A stretch of DNA of 64,000 nt from Microbacterium sp. K24 (GTDB lineage Bacteria; Actinomycetota; Actinomycetes; Actinomycetales; Microbacteriaceae): the NCBI RefSeq assembly GCF_004794465.1, contig NZ_SSDJ01000152.1, forward strand, positions 22,353-86,352. Reading direction: 5' to 3'. Positions 1-8,617 of this stretch are shown piece after piece. Both the position numbers and the translations under genes were made by a program. Below the pieces are notes generated by a model. The model ran no database searches and had not been told where the DNA came from. It saw only the letters and a program-made list of their open reading frames with translations. The stretch's first letter is position 1. Every line of letters begins with the position of its first letter.

Positions 1-459
1 GATTACGGTGTTCTGCTGCTCGCCGACGTGCAGGAGCTCTACGACTACGTGCACTCCGACGACTTCACGACCGCGCTGGACGATCAGGGCATCGGCGGGA
101 TCTCGAACGGGGCGATCGCTCTGCTCGACGAGGTCGCCACCGGCAAGATCTCCGGCGAGGAGGACTGGTGGTCGGGTACCGACCTGTCCGACTTCGCTGC
201 GAACGTCGAGGGTTCCAAGATGGCCTTCTCGCTCGTGCAGGACTTCGCGACCGCGCAGGGTGATGACGGTGAAGCGCTCGTCGCCGAGATCGAGTCCGGC
301 TATGCGGCTCTCGAGGGGTCCCTCGCGGTGCACGGTTCGCTCACGGGCGGTTTCGTCGGATACGCGGAGCTGACCGAAGACGACAAGCGCGAGTTCACCG
401 ATCTGATCAACGCGCTGGCCGAGCCGCTGTCGCAGCTCACCGGCACGGTCCTCGACTGA
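1..459 (+). CDS. efeO: Iron uptake system component EfeO, C-terminal part (start outside window)
   Basis: The reading frame is open from the first base and ends at 459, giving about 152 residues of the imelysin/peptidase M75-like C-terminal domain of EfeO. EfeO is the extracellular iron-binding part of the EfeUOB ferrous/ferric uptake system. The tail is acidic and helical (ELTEDDKREFTDLI near the end), as in the family. efeB follows after 26 bases in the same direction, which supports an efeUOB operon whose first part lies left of the window. The N-terminal signal and cupredoxin region cannot be seen. Confidence 0.85.
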   Translation, partial: DYGVLLLADVQELYDYVHSDDFTTALDDQGIGGISNGAIALLDEVATGKISGEEDWWSGTDLSDFAANVEGSKMAFSLVQDFATAQGDDGEALVAEIESGYAALEGSLAVHGSLTGGFVGYAELTEDDKREFTDLINALAEPLSQLTGTVLD

Positions 460-485
460 TCGGCTGAGCGGGTACCATCACGGAC

Positions 486-1796
486 GTGAACGAACGAGAA
501 GCGGATGCCGCGGCCGACCCGGCGACGGAAGACACGGCCGCGGCCCCCGCTCCCTCGGGACTGAGCAGGCGAGGGCTCCTGGGCCTCGCGATCGGCGGCG
601 GTGTCGCCGGGTTGGCGGTCGGTGCGGGGGCCGGCATCGCCGGGGGCGTGGGGATCGGACGCGCGGGAGCGCAGGCCGATGCCCAGACCGCGCACGATTT
701 CTTCGGAGAGCACCAGGCCGGTATCACGACCTCTGTACAGGAGCACCTGCACTTCGCGAGCTTCGACATGATGCCGCGCACGGACCGCGACGATCTCATC
801 TCCCTCTTGCAGGACTGGTCGTATGCGGCCTCCCGCATGACGCAGGGCCTGGAGGTCAGCGCCAGTGGGGCGGTGAACGGCCCGGCCGAGGCGCCGCCGG
901 ACGACACCGGCGAGGCGCTGGGTCTCCCGGCGGCGAACCTCACGATCACCTTCGGCTTCGGGCCTGGCCTCTTCGAGAACGAAGACGGCGACCGTTACGG
1001 GATCGCGTCCCTCCGTCCGTCAGGGTTGGAGCGCCTCCCGGCGTTCCTCGGCGACGACCTCGACCCGCAGGCCTCGCACGGCGACCTGTGCATCCAGGCC
1101 TGCGCCGATGATCCGCAGGTCGCCGTGCACGCGATCCGCAACCTCAGCCGCATCGCCTTCGGACGTGCCCGCCTGCGCTGGTCGCAGCTGGGATTCGGGA
1201 AGACATCGCGCACGACATCGGGGCAGGCGACGCCGCGGAACCTGTTCGGCTTCAAAGACGGCACGGCGAACATCCTGGCCGACGACACGGCCGCGCTCGA
1301 CGACCACGTCTGGGTGGCGAAGAAGGACGAGCCCTCCTGGCTCGCCGGCGGGTCCTATCTCGTCGCACGGAAGATCGCCATGCTCATCGAGACCTGGGAT
1401 CGTGTGCGCCTCGCCGAGCAGGACACGATCATCGGCAGGGACAAGGGGAAGGGTGCACCGCTTTCGGGCGGCGACGAGTTCACGGCCCCCGACTTCGGCG
1501 GCGCGTCGATCGACGCGAACAGCCACGTCCGTCTCGCGCATCCCGACCAGAACGACGGCATCCGCATCCTCCGTCGCGGGTACAACTACGTCGACGGGAA
1601 CAACGAGCTCGGCCGGCTCGATGCCGGACTGTTCTTCCTGTCGTATCAGCGAGATCCCGCCCAGTTCATCTCGCTGCAGCGCCGGCTCTCGACAGACCTC
1701 ATGAACGAGTACATCCGACACGTCGGCTCCGGCATCTGGGCGATCCCGCCGGGCGTGAAGCCCGGCTCCTACGTGGGGGCGGAGCTGTTCGCCTAG
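486..1796 (+). CDS. efeB: Deferrochelatase/peroxidase EfeB (DyP-type, Tat-exported)
   Basis: This 436-residue protein has an N-terminal twin-arginine signal (SRRGLLGLAIGGG, near residues 21-33) with a Gly/Ala-rich hydrophobic core, so it is exported folded with haem bound. The DyP signature GFKDGT lies at residues 254-259 (catalytic Asp257). His347 in SHVRLAHP is at the usual position of the haem ligand. EfeB is known to oxidise ferrous iron or release iron from haem for EfeO/EfeU. The start is GTG, 26 bases after efeO. Length and domain order are normal. Confidence 0.93.
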   Translation: MNEREADAAADPATEDTAAAPAPSGLSRRGLLGLAIGGGVAGLAVGAGAGIAGGVGIGRAGAQADAQTAHDFFGEHQAGITTSVQEHLHFASFDMMPRTDRDDLISLLQDWSYAASRMTQGLEVSASGAVNGPAEAPPDDTGEALGLPAANLTITFGFGPGLFENEDGDRYGIASLRPSGLERLPAFLGDDLDPQASHGDLCIQACADDPQVAVHAIRNLSRIAFGRARLRWSQLGFGKTSRTTSGQATPRNLFGFKDGTANILADDTAALDDHVWVAKKDEPSWLAGGSYLVARKIAMLIETWDRVRLAEQDTIIGRDKGKGAPLSGGDEFTAPDFGGASIDANSHVRLAHPDQNDGIRILRRGYNYVDGNNELGRLDAGLFFLSYQRDPAQFISLQRRLSTDLMNEYIRHVGSGIWAIPPGVKPGSYVGAELFA

Positions 1797-1803
1797 ACGC
1801 GGG

Positions 1804-2667
1804 TCACGTCTCGAGCATCCGCACGACGTGCTCGGCCATGGCGTCGGCGCCGAAGTGATCGTCTGCCGTGATCGTCACGACGGCGTCGCCCGCGAAGATC
1901 ACCAGCTGGCCGTACGCGCCGTGGAGTCTCCAGGCGTCGCCGGGGCCGCCCCAGCCGGCGAGCGCGTAGCGGTCGTAGCCGGGTGACGCTCCGGCGACCA
2001 CCCAGTCGGCGTGCATCGCGTCGACCAGTCCCGGCGACACGATCCTGCGGCCGTCCCACATGCCGCGGTCGCGGATCAGCCGCCCGATACGCGCCAGCTC
2101 CTCGGTGCGGAGGGCGAGCCCGCCGCCGGCGACGATCCGGCCGTGGGGGCAGCGCTGCCACTCCACGTCGCGGATGCCGAGGGGCGCGAACAGCCGCGCG
2201 GCGAGGTACTCGCCGACGTCGCCGACGTGGGCGGCGAGCACCGTCATCGCGGTGTAGGTGCTCGCGTTGGAGTACTGGAAGACGCGGCCGCGCGAGGGGC
2301 GGCGGAGGAACTCGCGGGCGAGATCCGGCCAATCGGTCATCATCGTCTCCGACCACGGCAGATCGATGCCGCTCGTCATCGTCAGGAGATGGCGGAGCGT
2401 GACGCCGTCGACGCCGGCTCCGAGGTCGACGTCGTCGAGATGCTCGGCAACGGGTGCGTCGAGGTCGACGAGCCCCTCGTCGCCCGCGATGCCTGCCGCG
2501 AGCACGCACACGCCTTTGGCCGCGGAATGCACGTCTTCGCGGATGTCGGGCGACCAGCGGTGCTCTGCGACGTCGGAGCCGATCAGCACGTGGAGCCCGT
2601 GAGCGGCGAATCCGCTCGCATCCGCTGCCTGCACGATCCGGTCGCGGACGGTCAGCGCACGGGTCAT
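1804..2667 (-). CDS. Serine hydrolase, beta-lactamase/penicillin-binding-protein-like (class C fold)
   Basis: The 287-residue protein carries the serine motif SAAK (Ser48, Lys51), a Tyr motif YSN in the middle and HGAYG near the end where class C enzymes have KTG. These are the active-site elements of the beta-lactamase/D-Ala carboxypeptidase/esterase superfamily. No signal peptide is seen, so it is probably cytoplasmic and more likely an esterase or peptidase than a resistance enzyme. It converges with efeB (7 bases apart). The substrate cannot be told from sequence. Confidence 0.8.
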   Translation of the reverse strand: MTRALTVRDRIVQAADASGFAAHGLHVLIGSDVAEHRWSPDIREDVHSAAKGVCVLAAGIAGDEGLVDLDAPVAEHLDDVDLGAGVDGVTLRHLLTMTSGIDLPWSETMMTDWPDLAREFLRRPSRGRVFQYSNASTYTAMTVLAAHVGDVGEYLAARLFAPLGIRDVEWQRCPHGRIVAGGGLALRTEELARIGRLIRDRGMWDGRRIVSPGLVDAMHADWVVAGASPGYDRYALAGWGGPGDAWRLHGAYGQLVIFAGDAVVTITADDHFGADAMAEHVVRMLET

Positions 2668-2676
2668 CCGCTCAGG

Positions 2677-2844
2677 CTATCGCGGCCGTCGCGAACCGGT
2701 CGGATCGTTCCTGCGGCCTTCGCGCGACGCGAGAGCAGGGTCGGTGAACAGCCACTTCGGCCGCGGCTCGACGAGCGGGCGGAACAGCCAGCGCACGGGT
2801 TTCGTCGCGAGGGCGAGAGCGACGACGACGGACAGGATGGTCAC
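2677..2844 (-). CDS. Possible small membrane protein, start uncertain
   Basis: The reading frame encodes one clear membrane segment (TILSVVVALALATKPV) followed by a basic, Arg/Pro-rich tail, and ends 9 bases before the start of the serine hydrolase. The only in-frame conventional start near the segment is GTG at 2844 (55 residues). The frame stays open further upstream and keeps protein-like character (a Trp-Ile-Trp stretch just before), so the true start may be further right, but no good start codon or ribosome site was found. Composition suggests a real gene. Confidence 0.35.
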   Translation of the reverse strand: MTILSVVVALALATKPVRWLFRPLVEPRPKWLFTDPALASREGRRNDPTGSRRPR

Positions 2845-2973
2845 GAGGGGCAGCCAGATCCAGGTCGGCTCGAGATCGCGCAGAGCGCCGGACTCGCGGA
2901 ACGGGTAGTGGTGGGTGCGCGAGCGGAGGAAACCCCCTGGGCCGGGCCCGTCGCCGCGTGGTTCTCTCTCTGC

Positions 2974-3585
2974 ATGAACGCTCCACTCACGGCTCTCGCC
3001 ATCTCCTGCACCCTCAAGCCCTCCCCCGCGGAGTCGAGCTCCGATCTGCTCGCATCGCAGATCCTCGCTGCTCTCGCCGACCACGGCGTCACGGGCGACG
3101 TGGTCCGCGCCGTCGACCACGTGATCAGTCCCGGGGTGGAGAAGGACATGGGCGACGGCGACGAGTGGCCAGCGCTGCGACGGCGGGTCCTGGACGCCGA
3201 CATCCTCGTGTTCGTGACGCCCACCTGGATGGGCCAGCAGTCGAGCGTGGCCCAGCGTGTGCTCGAGCGCCTCGACGCCGAGCTCAGCGAGACGGATGCC
3301 CGCGGACGGCTCACCCTGCTGGACAAGGTCGCGATCGCGGGCATCGTCGGCAACGAGGACGGCGCGCACCACATCGCCGCGATCCTCTTCCAGTCCCTCA
3401 ACGACGTCGGCTACACCATCCCCTCGCAGTCGTCGGTCTACTGGAATGGCGAGGCCATGCACACGACGGACTACAAGGACCTCGAGGAGACGCCGGAGAA
3501 GGTCGCGTCGGCCACGGCGACCGCCGCGCGAAACGCTGCGCATCTGGCACGCGCGCTGCGGGAGCGCGAGTACCCCGCGAGCTAA
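2974..3585 (+). CDS. Flavodoxin/NADPH-dependent FMN reductase family protein
   Basis: The 203-residue protein follows the flavodoxin-like order: a beta strand with CTLKPSPAESSS (phosphate-binding loop for FMN), then DADILVFVTPTWMGQQSS (the typical TPxWxG loop), then a later VGNEDGAHH segment contacting the flavin. Family members are small soluble flavin reductases or quinone reductases. The start at 2974 gives a normal family N-terminus (MNAPLTALAIS). The gene stands alone, with no recognisable partner. Confidence 0.8.
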   Translation: MNAPLTALAISCTLKPSPAESSSDLLASQILAALADHGVTGDVVRAVDHVISPGVEKDMGDGDEWPALRRRVLDADILVFVTPTWMGQQSSVAQRVLERLDAELSETDARGRLTLLDKVAIAGIVGNEDGAHHIAAILFQSLNDVGYTIPSQSSVYWNGEAMHTTDYKDLEETPEKVASATATAARNAAHLARALREREYPAS

Positions 3586-3821
3586 AATATTGGTTTCTGT
3601 CCAAGAATCCTCTCAGAGGGTTGACGTCGTTCACAGCGGTCAATAGGTTCGGTGACGAACCGCTCCGGCGGATTCGACCTCAACAGCCAGCCGGTGTCTC
3701 CGCGCTCCCCACGCGGCTCCGCTTCTGAACGAGTCCGCCCCCAGAGCGGGCCCGGTCGTCGACCCCTGCGGTCGGCGGCAGACGTCCCCACGGCGTCTTC
3801 CCACCGATGAGAGGAAACCCC

Positions 3822-5663
3822 TTGTTCACCGACACCCCGAAGCGCAGTGCAGCGCCGCGAGGACTGGCCGCTGCGGCGGCGGCCCTCACCTGTCTCGCCC
3901 TCACCCTGACGCCGTCGTTCGCCGGTGCGACCACCGATTCGCCCGATGCGCCGGAGATCGTCGGCGCCGACTCGGCGTCGGCCGTCGAGGGCGAGTACCT
4001 GGTCGTGCTCAAGCCGCAGGCGGCGCTCGGCGCCGCCGAGGACATCGCGTCCGCGTTGACCGACGCGGTCGGCGGCGAGATCCGCGACGTCTTCAACACT
4101 GTGATCGACGGATATTCGGCCACGCTCAGCGAGGACGAGGCGCTGGCGATCGCCGCCGACGAGCGGGTCGATCACGTGGAGCAGGTTCAGATGCTCCACG
4201 CGATCGGCGAGCAGGTGAACCCGCCCAGCTGGGGAACCGACCGCGTCGATCAGCGCGACCTTCCCCTCGACGGTCGGTACACGTACCCTGACGCGGCGGG
4301 GGCCGGGGTCAATCTCTACGTCGTCGACACCGGCATCCGCCAGACGCACGCGGAGTTCGCGGGTCGGATCCGCCCCGGATTCGACGCGGCGACCGCGGGC
4401 GGGAACGCGTCCGACTGCAACGGTCACGGCACCCATGTGGCCGGCACGGCCGCCGGTACGAGCTACGGCATCGCCAAGAAGGCGACGGTCTATCCGGTCC
4501 GGGTTCTCGATTGCAAGGGCGACGGCCTGAGCACGACGATTCTGGCGGGCATCGAGTGGGTCGCGGAGAACGCGGTCAAGCCGGCCGTCGTCAACTACAG
4601 CGTCGGATGCCGCACCGCGTGCTCCCTCCCGTCGATCGACGCCGCCGTCAAGCGCGTCGTCGCCTCCGGGATCACCTGGGTGTCGGCAGCCGGCAACAGC
4701 AACGACGATGCCTGCCGGTACAGCCCTCAACTCGTGCCGGAGACGATCGTGGTGGGCAACACGACCCGCGTCGACGGCAAGGCGCTCACGAGCAGCTACG
4801 GAAGCTGCCTCGATCTCTGGGCGCCGGGAACCGACATCCTCTCCTCCTGGTACACGGGCGACACCGCGGCGGCGACCGCGACCGGCACATCGATGGCCTC
4901 CCCGCAGGTCGCAGGGACCGCGGTTCTCTACGTGAGCGCCAACCCCATCGCGACGCCCGCCCAGGTGCAGGCCGCGATCGTCGACAACGCGACGCCCGGC
5001 AAGGTGACCGGACTGGATGCCGCGTCGCCGAACCGCCTGCTCTACACGGGGTTCCTGAACGGCACCACGACGCCGACTCCCACCGCCGTGGATCTGGCCG
5101 CGATCGCCGACGCGACCGGCACCGTCGGCCAGCCGGTCTCGGTCAGCGCGAGCGCGACCGGCGGAACCGCGCCGTACACGTTCTCGGCAGCCGGGCTGCC
5201 TTCCGGTCTCACGATCAACGCCTCCACGGGGGCGATCACGGGCACGCCGACGGCGGCGGCGACATCCACGATCACGGTGACGGTGCGCGACGCCGGCTCA
5301 CCGGCGACGACGGACTCCGCGACGTTCCGGCTCGCCGTCGCCGGCGGCGGCACGGGAACGACCCCGAGCACCTGCCCCGGCACCGCGCTGAGCGCGGGCA
5401 CGCTCGCCGCCGGGCAGCAGGTCGCGTCGTCGACGTTCACCCGTGCCGCCGGCGCGGTCGAGGTCTGCCTCGACGGGCCGACGGGCGCGGACTTCGACGT
5501 GTACCTCCAGCGGAACTACTCGTTCTTCGGGTGGATGACGGTGGCACAGGGCACCTCGAACAGCCCGGATGAGAAGTTCACGTACAACGCGAGCGCCGGA
5601 AGCTACCGGCTCATCGTGAAGTCCGACTCCGGCTCGGGAGCGTACACCGCGACCGTGAAGTAG
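3822..5663 (+). CDS. Secreted S8 subtilisin-family serine protease with Ig-like and PPC-like C-terminal domains
   Basis: The N-terminus is a Sec signal (basic residues then an Ala/Leu core ending near SFAGA), followed by an inhibitor I9 propeptide and the S8 catalytic domain. The triad is Asp169 (VVDTG), His202 (NGHGTH) and Ser357 (GTSMASP), counted from the chosen start. After the peptidase come a putative Ig-fold domain (about 415-520) and a C-terminal pre-peptidase-type domain (about 535-613). TTG at 3822 is chosen because GAGAGG lies seven bases upstream; the in-frame ATG at 3807 lacks such a site and would add five residues. Likely role: extracellular protein degradation. Confidence 0.9.
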   Translation: MFTDTPKRSAAPRGLAAAAAALTCLALTLTPSFAGATTDSPDAPEIVGADSASAVEGEYLVVLKPQAALGAAEDIASALTDAVGGEIRDVFNTVIDGYSATLSEDEALAIAADERVDHVEQVQMLHAIGEQVNPPSWGTDRVDQRDLPLDGRYTYPDAAGAGVNLYVVDTGIRQTHAEFAGRIRPGFDAATAGGNASDCNGHGTHVAGTAAGTSYGIAKKATVYPVRVLDCKGDGLSTTILAGIEWVAENAVKPAVVNYSVGCRTACSLPSIDAAVKRVVASGITWVSAAGNSNDDACRYSPQLVPETIVVGNTTRVDGKALTSSYGSCLDLWAPGTDILSSWYTGDTAAATATGTSMASPQVAGTAVLYVSANPIATPAQVQAAIVDNATPGKVTGLDAASPNRLLYTGFLNGTTTPTPTAVDLAAIADATGTVGQPVSVSASATGGTAPYTFSAAGLPSGLTINASTGAITGTPTAAATSTITVTVRDAGSPATTDSATFRLAVAGGGTGTTPSTCPGTALSAGTLAAGQQVASSTFTRAAGAVEVCLDGPTGADFDVYLQRNYSFFGWMTVAQGTSNSPDEKFTYNASAGSYRLIVKSDSGSGAYTATVK

Positions 5664-5677
5664 TCCGACATCGAACG

Positions 5678-5712
5678 GCGGATGCCGCGGGGGCCAGACC
5701 CGCGGCATCCGC
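5678..5712. terminator. Bidirectional terminator hairpin between convergent genes
   Basis: GCGGATGCCGCGGG (5678-5691) pairs perfectly with CCCGCGGCATCCGC (5699-5712) across a 7-base loop. It lies between the protease end (5663) and the convergent gene ending at 5727. No long T-run follows, which is common in actinobacterial terminators. Confidence 0.8.
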
Positions 5713-5726
5713 TCTCCCCGACGCGG

Positions 5727-7463
5727 TCACCGGCGAGGAAGCTCGGCGAGGCGCCGCTGCCAGTAGTCGAGTTCGTCCTGCCACCGCTGGCGCCCTGTGC
5801 CCGCACCGATCGCGCCTGCGGCGTCGAGCCACCAGGCGGCAGAGACCCGGTCGCCGGCGGCACAGGCGAGCGCACCCAAGGCGAGCTCGGGCGGGAACGG
5901 CTTGCGTCGGAGCCGAGGTCCGGTGAAGCGGGTCACGATCGCCGTGTCGTCGTCGGCCGGGACGCCCGTGCCGTTGATCAGCACCTCGGCGAGGAACCCG
6001 CGATCGCCGCAGCTGCGCAGGAACGGGTCGATCTCGTACCTCAGCCGTTGCGCCATCCGGTCGAGGAACCACGCAGACCCGTGCCCTCCGAAATCGATCA
6101 CGAGCAGATCGAGTCGGAAGGCCGTCACGCCCTTCGCTCCGACGCGTTCGGCGGGACCGTCCTTCGGGTGAAGGGCCGGGTAGAGCACGCCGTATCGCGG
6201 AGCCACCCAGCCGTCGCCGTTCGAGTAGAAGTCCACGACGTCGACCCGCGATTCGGCGAAGCGTCTCCACACCCGGCCGGAGTTCACGAATCCGAGCTCC
6301 CGCAATGTGTCGTTGACGTGGGCCTCGAGCAACCTGTCGACTTCGGCGTCGACCACGCTGCGCGTCTCGATTCCTTTGCGCCGCACCGCGATGGCCTTGT
6401 CACGTTTGATCTCCGCATCGCGGATCGCGGCGCGCGCTGCACCGTCGGGCCCCAGGGCAGCCCCGATCTTCTTGACGAGGTCGCGTCGGCTGAGGTCCTC
6501 CAGCAGACGTCCGAGTTCGGCCGTATCGGACGAGGTCGCGCGGAACGCGAGCGTGTCGATCGCTGCGGTGGAAACCCTGTGAGCGAGGGAATCCGTGCTC
6601 GGCGGCCGGGTCGCCGCTCCGCGCCTCGCCAGCGCACCCAGCAACTCGGCGGAGACTTCGTCCGTGCGCAGCCATCTCGCCGCGATCACCGCCGCTCGCA
6701 CGAGATCATCGTTCGAGGGGGCCAGCAGGTGGACGAACGGCGCGACAGCGCCGTCGAACTCCTGTGCAGCCGCCGCCGATCGCAGCCACTCCGCGACCAG
6801 AACCCTCGCCGAATCCGGCCCCAGCACCGCCACGATCTTCTTCTGCCACGACTGCGGCGGAGACCGGTGCCCGAGTTCGGCGAGCGTGCGCACGAGCGGC
6901 TCGACCTCATCGGGATCGTGCTGCCGCGCGGCGAGCCGTGCCGGCTCGCCCCAGTTGTCACCGTCGCGGATCGCCGACAGATCGAGCAGCCCAGGAGGCA
7001 GGAGTTTCGAGAGCAGACGACGGGCGTGGCGTCGGTCCTGGTCCGCACCCCAGATATCGCCGATCTCGCCGAGCTGCTCAGCGCACCTCGACAGAACGGC
7101 GTGCAGGGCGGGGTCGGTGGACCCGGCGTCGATCACCTTCTCCGCGCCCCGCAGCGCAGGGCCGGTCAGGTAGTGCATGCATCCGTTCGCGATCGCGGCC
7201 TCGAGCGCGAACACCGCGGTGTCCGAGTCCCACGGAAGGCTTCGGCGGGGAAGAGTCCGGACGATCACGTCCTCGTCGGAACCGTACGGCCATCCGTTGA
7301 CGCGCGCCGGGCTCACCTGCATCACGAGCAGAAGCGCCGCCAACCGTTCGCGCGCGGTCAGTCGAGGATCAGTGACCGCGGAAGGCCACCCGGCCCAGCC
7401 CACGCCGATGCGCTCGAAGGCCGCCTCCATCTCGTGGACGAGGTCGTCGCGGGAAAGCGCCAT
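5727..7463 (-). CDS. Unrecognised 578-residue protein, helical-repeat-like
   Basis: I do not recognise this protein. The first two thirds are Ala/Leu-rich helices with HEAT/ARM-like spacing (for example VRAAVIAARWLRTDEVSAEL). A charged linker (about residues 335-385) leads to a different C-terminal part with Trp-rich strands (VWRRFAESRVDVVDFY; FGGHGSAWFLDRM). There is no signal peptide or membrane segment, so it should be cytoplasmic. The opposite strand is open over a long distance, but the minus-strand protein has normal actinobacterial composition. It is not obviously in an operon with the methionine genes 100 bases upstream. Confidence 0.75.
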   Translation of the reverse strand: MALSRDDLVHEMEAAFERIGVGWAGWPSAVTDPRLTARERLAALLLVMQVSPARVNGWPYGSDEDVIVRTLPRRSLPWDSDTAVFALEAAIANGCMHYLTGPALRGAEKVIDAGSTDPALHAVLSRCAEQLGEIGDIWGADQDRRHARRLLSKLLPPGLLDLSAIRDGDNWGEPARLAARQHDPDEVEPLVRTLAELGHRSPPQSWQKKIVAVLGPDSARVLVAEWLRSAAAAQEFDGAVAPFVHLLAPSNDDLVRAAVIAARWLRTDEVSAELLGALARRGAATRPPSTDSLAHRVSTAAIDTLAFRATSSDTAELGRLLEDLSRRDLVKKIGAALGPDGAARAAIRDAEIKRDKAIAVRRKGIETRSVVDAEVDRLLEAHVNDTLRELGFVNSGRVWRRFAESRVDVVDFYSNGDGWVAPRYGVLYPALHPKDGPAERVGAKGVTAFRLDLLVIDFGGHGSAWFLDRMAQRLRYEIDPFLRSCGDRGFLAEVLINGTGVPADDDTAIVTRFTGPRLRRKPFPPELALGALACAAGDRVSAAWWLDAAGAIGAGTGRQRWQDELDYWQRRLAELPRR

Positions 7464-7559
7464 CGATTCAGCAGTTCGGCTTCTTGCCGACAGGAGCCGG
7501 GACGTGCGAGATCAGGACCAGGAGCATCTCGGAGAGTCTACGTGCGGCGGACCGCGCGG

Positions 7560-8597
7560 TCAGGTCGTCGCGCCGGCGAGTTCGTCGCGCAGGAGCGAGG
7601 CACCCGCGGCGAGCGCGTGCAGCTTGCCGCGCGAGACCTCTCGCGACAGCGGCGCGAGGCCGCAGTTCGTGCTGGGGACGAGCTTGTCGGCGTCGACGAA
7701 ACGGAGCGCGTTCCGAAGAGTGTCCGCGACCTCTTCCGGGGTCTCGATGGTGTCGCTCGCGACGTCTATGGCTCCGAGCATCACCTTCTTGCCTCGGATG
7801 AGCTCGATCAGGTCCAGCGGGACGTGGGAGTGGTGACTCTCCAGCGAGATCGTGTCGATGCTCGAGCTCTGCAGCAGCGGGAACGAGGTCTCGTACTGGC
7901 GCCACTCCGCCCCGAGCGTCGCCTTCCAGTCGGTGTTCGCCTTGATGCCGTAGCCGTAGCAGATGTGCACCACGGTCTCCGCGCGCAGCCCTTCGGCCGC
8001 TTTCTCGAGCACCGCCACGCCCCAGTCCTGCACATCGTCGAAGAAGACGTTGAAGGCAGGTTCGTCGAACTGGATGATGTCGACGCCCGCCGCCTCGAGC
8101 TCCCTGGCCTCCTGGTTGAGGATCGTCGCGAACTCCCACGCGAGCTTCTCGCGGCTCTTGTAGTGGCGATCGTAGAGAGTGTCGATCATGGTCATGGGGC
8201 CGGGCAGAGCCCATTTGATCGGCTGATCGGTCTGCTGGCGGAGGAACTTCGCGTCCTCGACGAACACGGGCTTCTCGCGGCTCACGGCTCCGACGATGGT
8301 CGGCACGCTGGCGTCGTATCGATCACGGATCCGGACCGTCTCCCGCTGGTCGAAATCGACTCCGGAGAGGTGCTCGATGAACGTCGTGACGAAGTGCTGG
8401 CGCGTCTGCTCGCCGTCGCTGACGATGTCGATCCCCGCGAGGCGCTGCTCCTGGACGGCGAGACGAAGCGCATCCTGTGTGCCCTCGACCAGGGCATCAC
8501 CCTCCAGTCTCCAGGGAGACCAGAGCGTCTCGGGTTCGGCCAGCCACGAGGGCTTCGGCAGGCTGCCGACGATGGATGTGGGAAGAAGCGTGTTCAT
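7560..8597 (-). CDS. mesD: Short MetE-type methionine synthase (MesD-like)
   Basis: The 345-residue protein is the catalytic half of cobalamin-independent methionine synthase without the N-terminal folate-binding half. It starts with SIVGSLPKP, has FDEPAF in the barrel, and keeps the zinc ligands: His and Cys in VVHICYG and a late Cys in STNCGL. The partner DUF1852 gene ends immediately upstream. That pairing is the published hallmark of MesD/MesX, a folate-independent, oxygen-requiring route from homocysteine to methionine with an unsettled methyl donor. ATG 8597 is chosen (GGAG 11 bases upstream). An alternative ATG at 8621 overlaps the mesX stop and suggests translational coupling. Confidence 0.85.
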   Translation of the reverse strand: MNTLLPTSIVGSLPKPSWLAEPETLWSPWRLEGDALVEGTQDALRLAVQEQRLAGIDIVSDGEQTRQHFVTTFIEHLSGVDFDQRETVRIRDRYDASVPTIVGAVSREKPVFVEDAKFLRQQTDQPIKWALPGPMTMIDTLYDRHYKSREKLAWEFATILNQEARELEAAGVDIIQFDEPAFNVFFDDVQDWGVAVLEKAAEGLRAETVVHICYGYGIKANTDWKATLGAEWRQYETSFPLLQSSSIDTISLESHHSHVPLDLIELIRGKKVMLGAIDVASDTIETPEEVADTLRNALRFVDADKLVPSTNCGLAPLSREVSRGKLHALAAGASLLRDELAGATT

Positions 8598-8617
8598 GAC
8601 CGGTGATTCTCCGTTGG

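Noticed and set aside
2011..2973. Extended N-terminus for the flavoprotein gene
   Set aside because: The frame is open back to 2011, but that part is antisense to the serine hydrolase. The flavodoxin-like protein begins naturally at ATG 2974.
7468..7527. Very short minus-strand frame just upstream of the 578-residue gene
   Set aside because: It encodes about 19 residues ending PVGKKPNC, without a ribosome site or known leader-peptide pattern. It could be a leader peptide but cannot be supported.
5682..8606. Very long plus-strand open frame opposite the 5.7-8.6 kb genes
   Set aside because: It is the antisense of the unknown 578-residue gene and mesD. The product is Arg/Asp/Val-rich shadow sequence with no domain, while the minus strand encodes recognisable MesD and crosses a proper intergenic gap.
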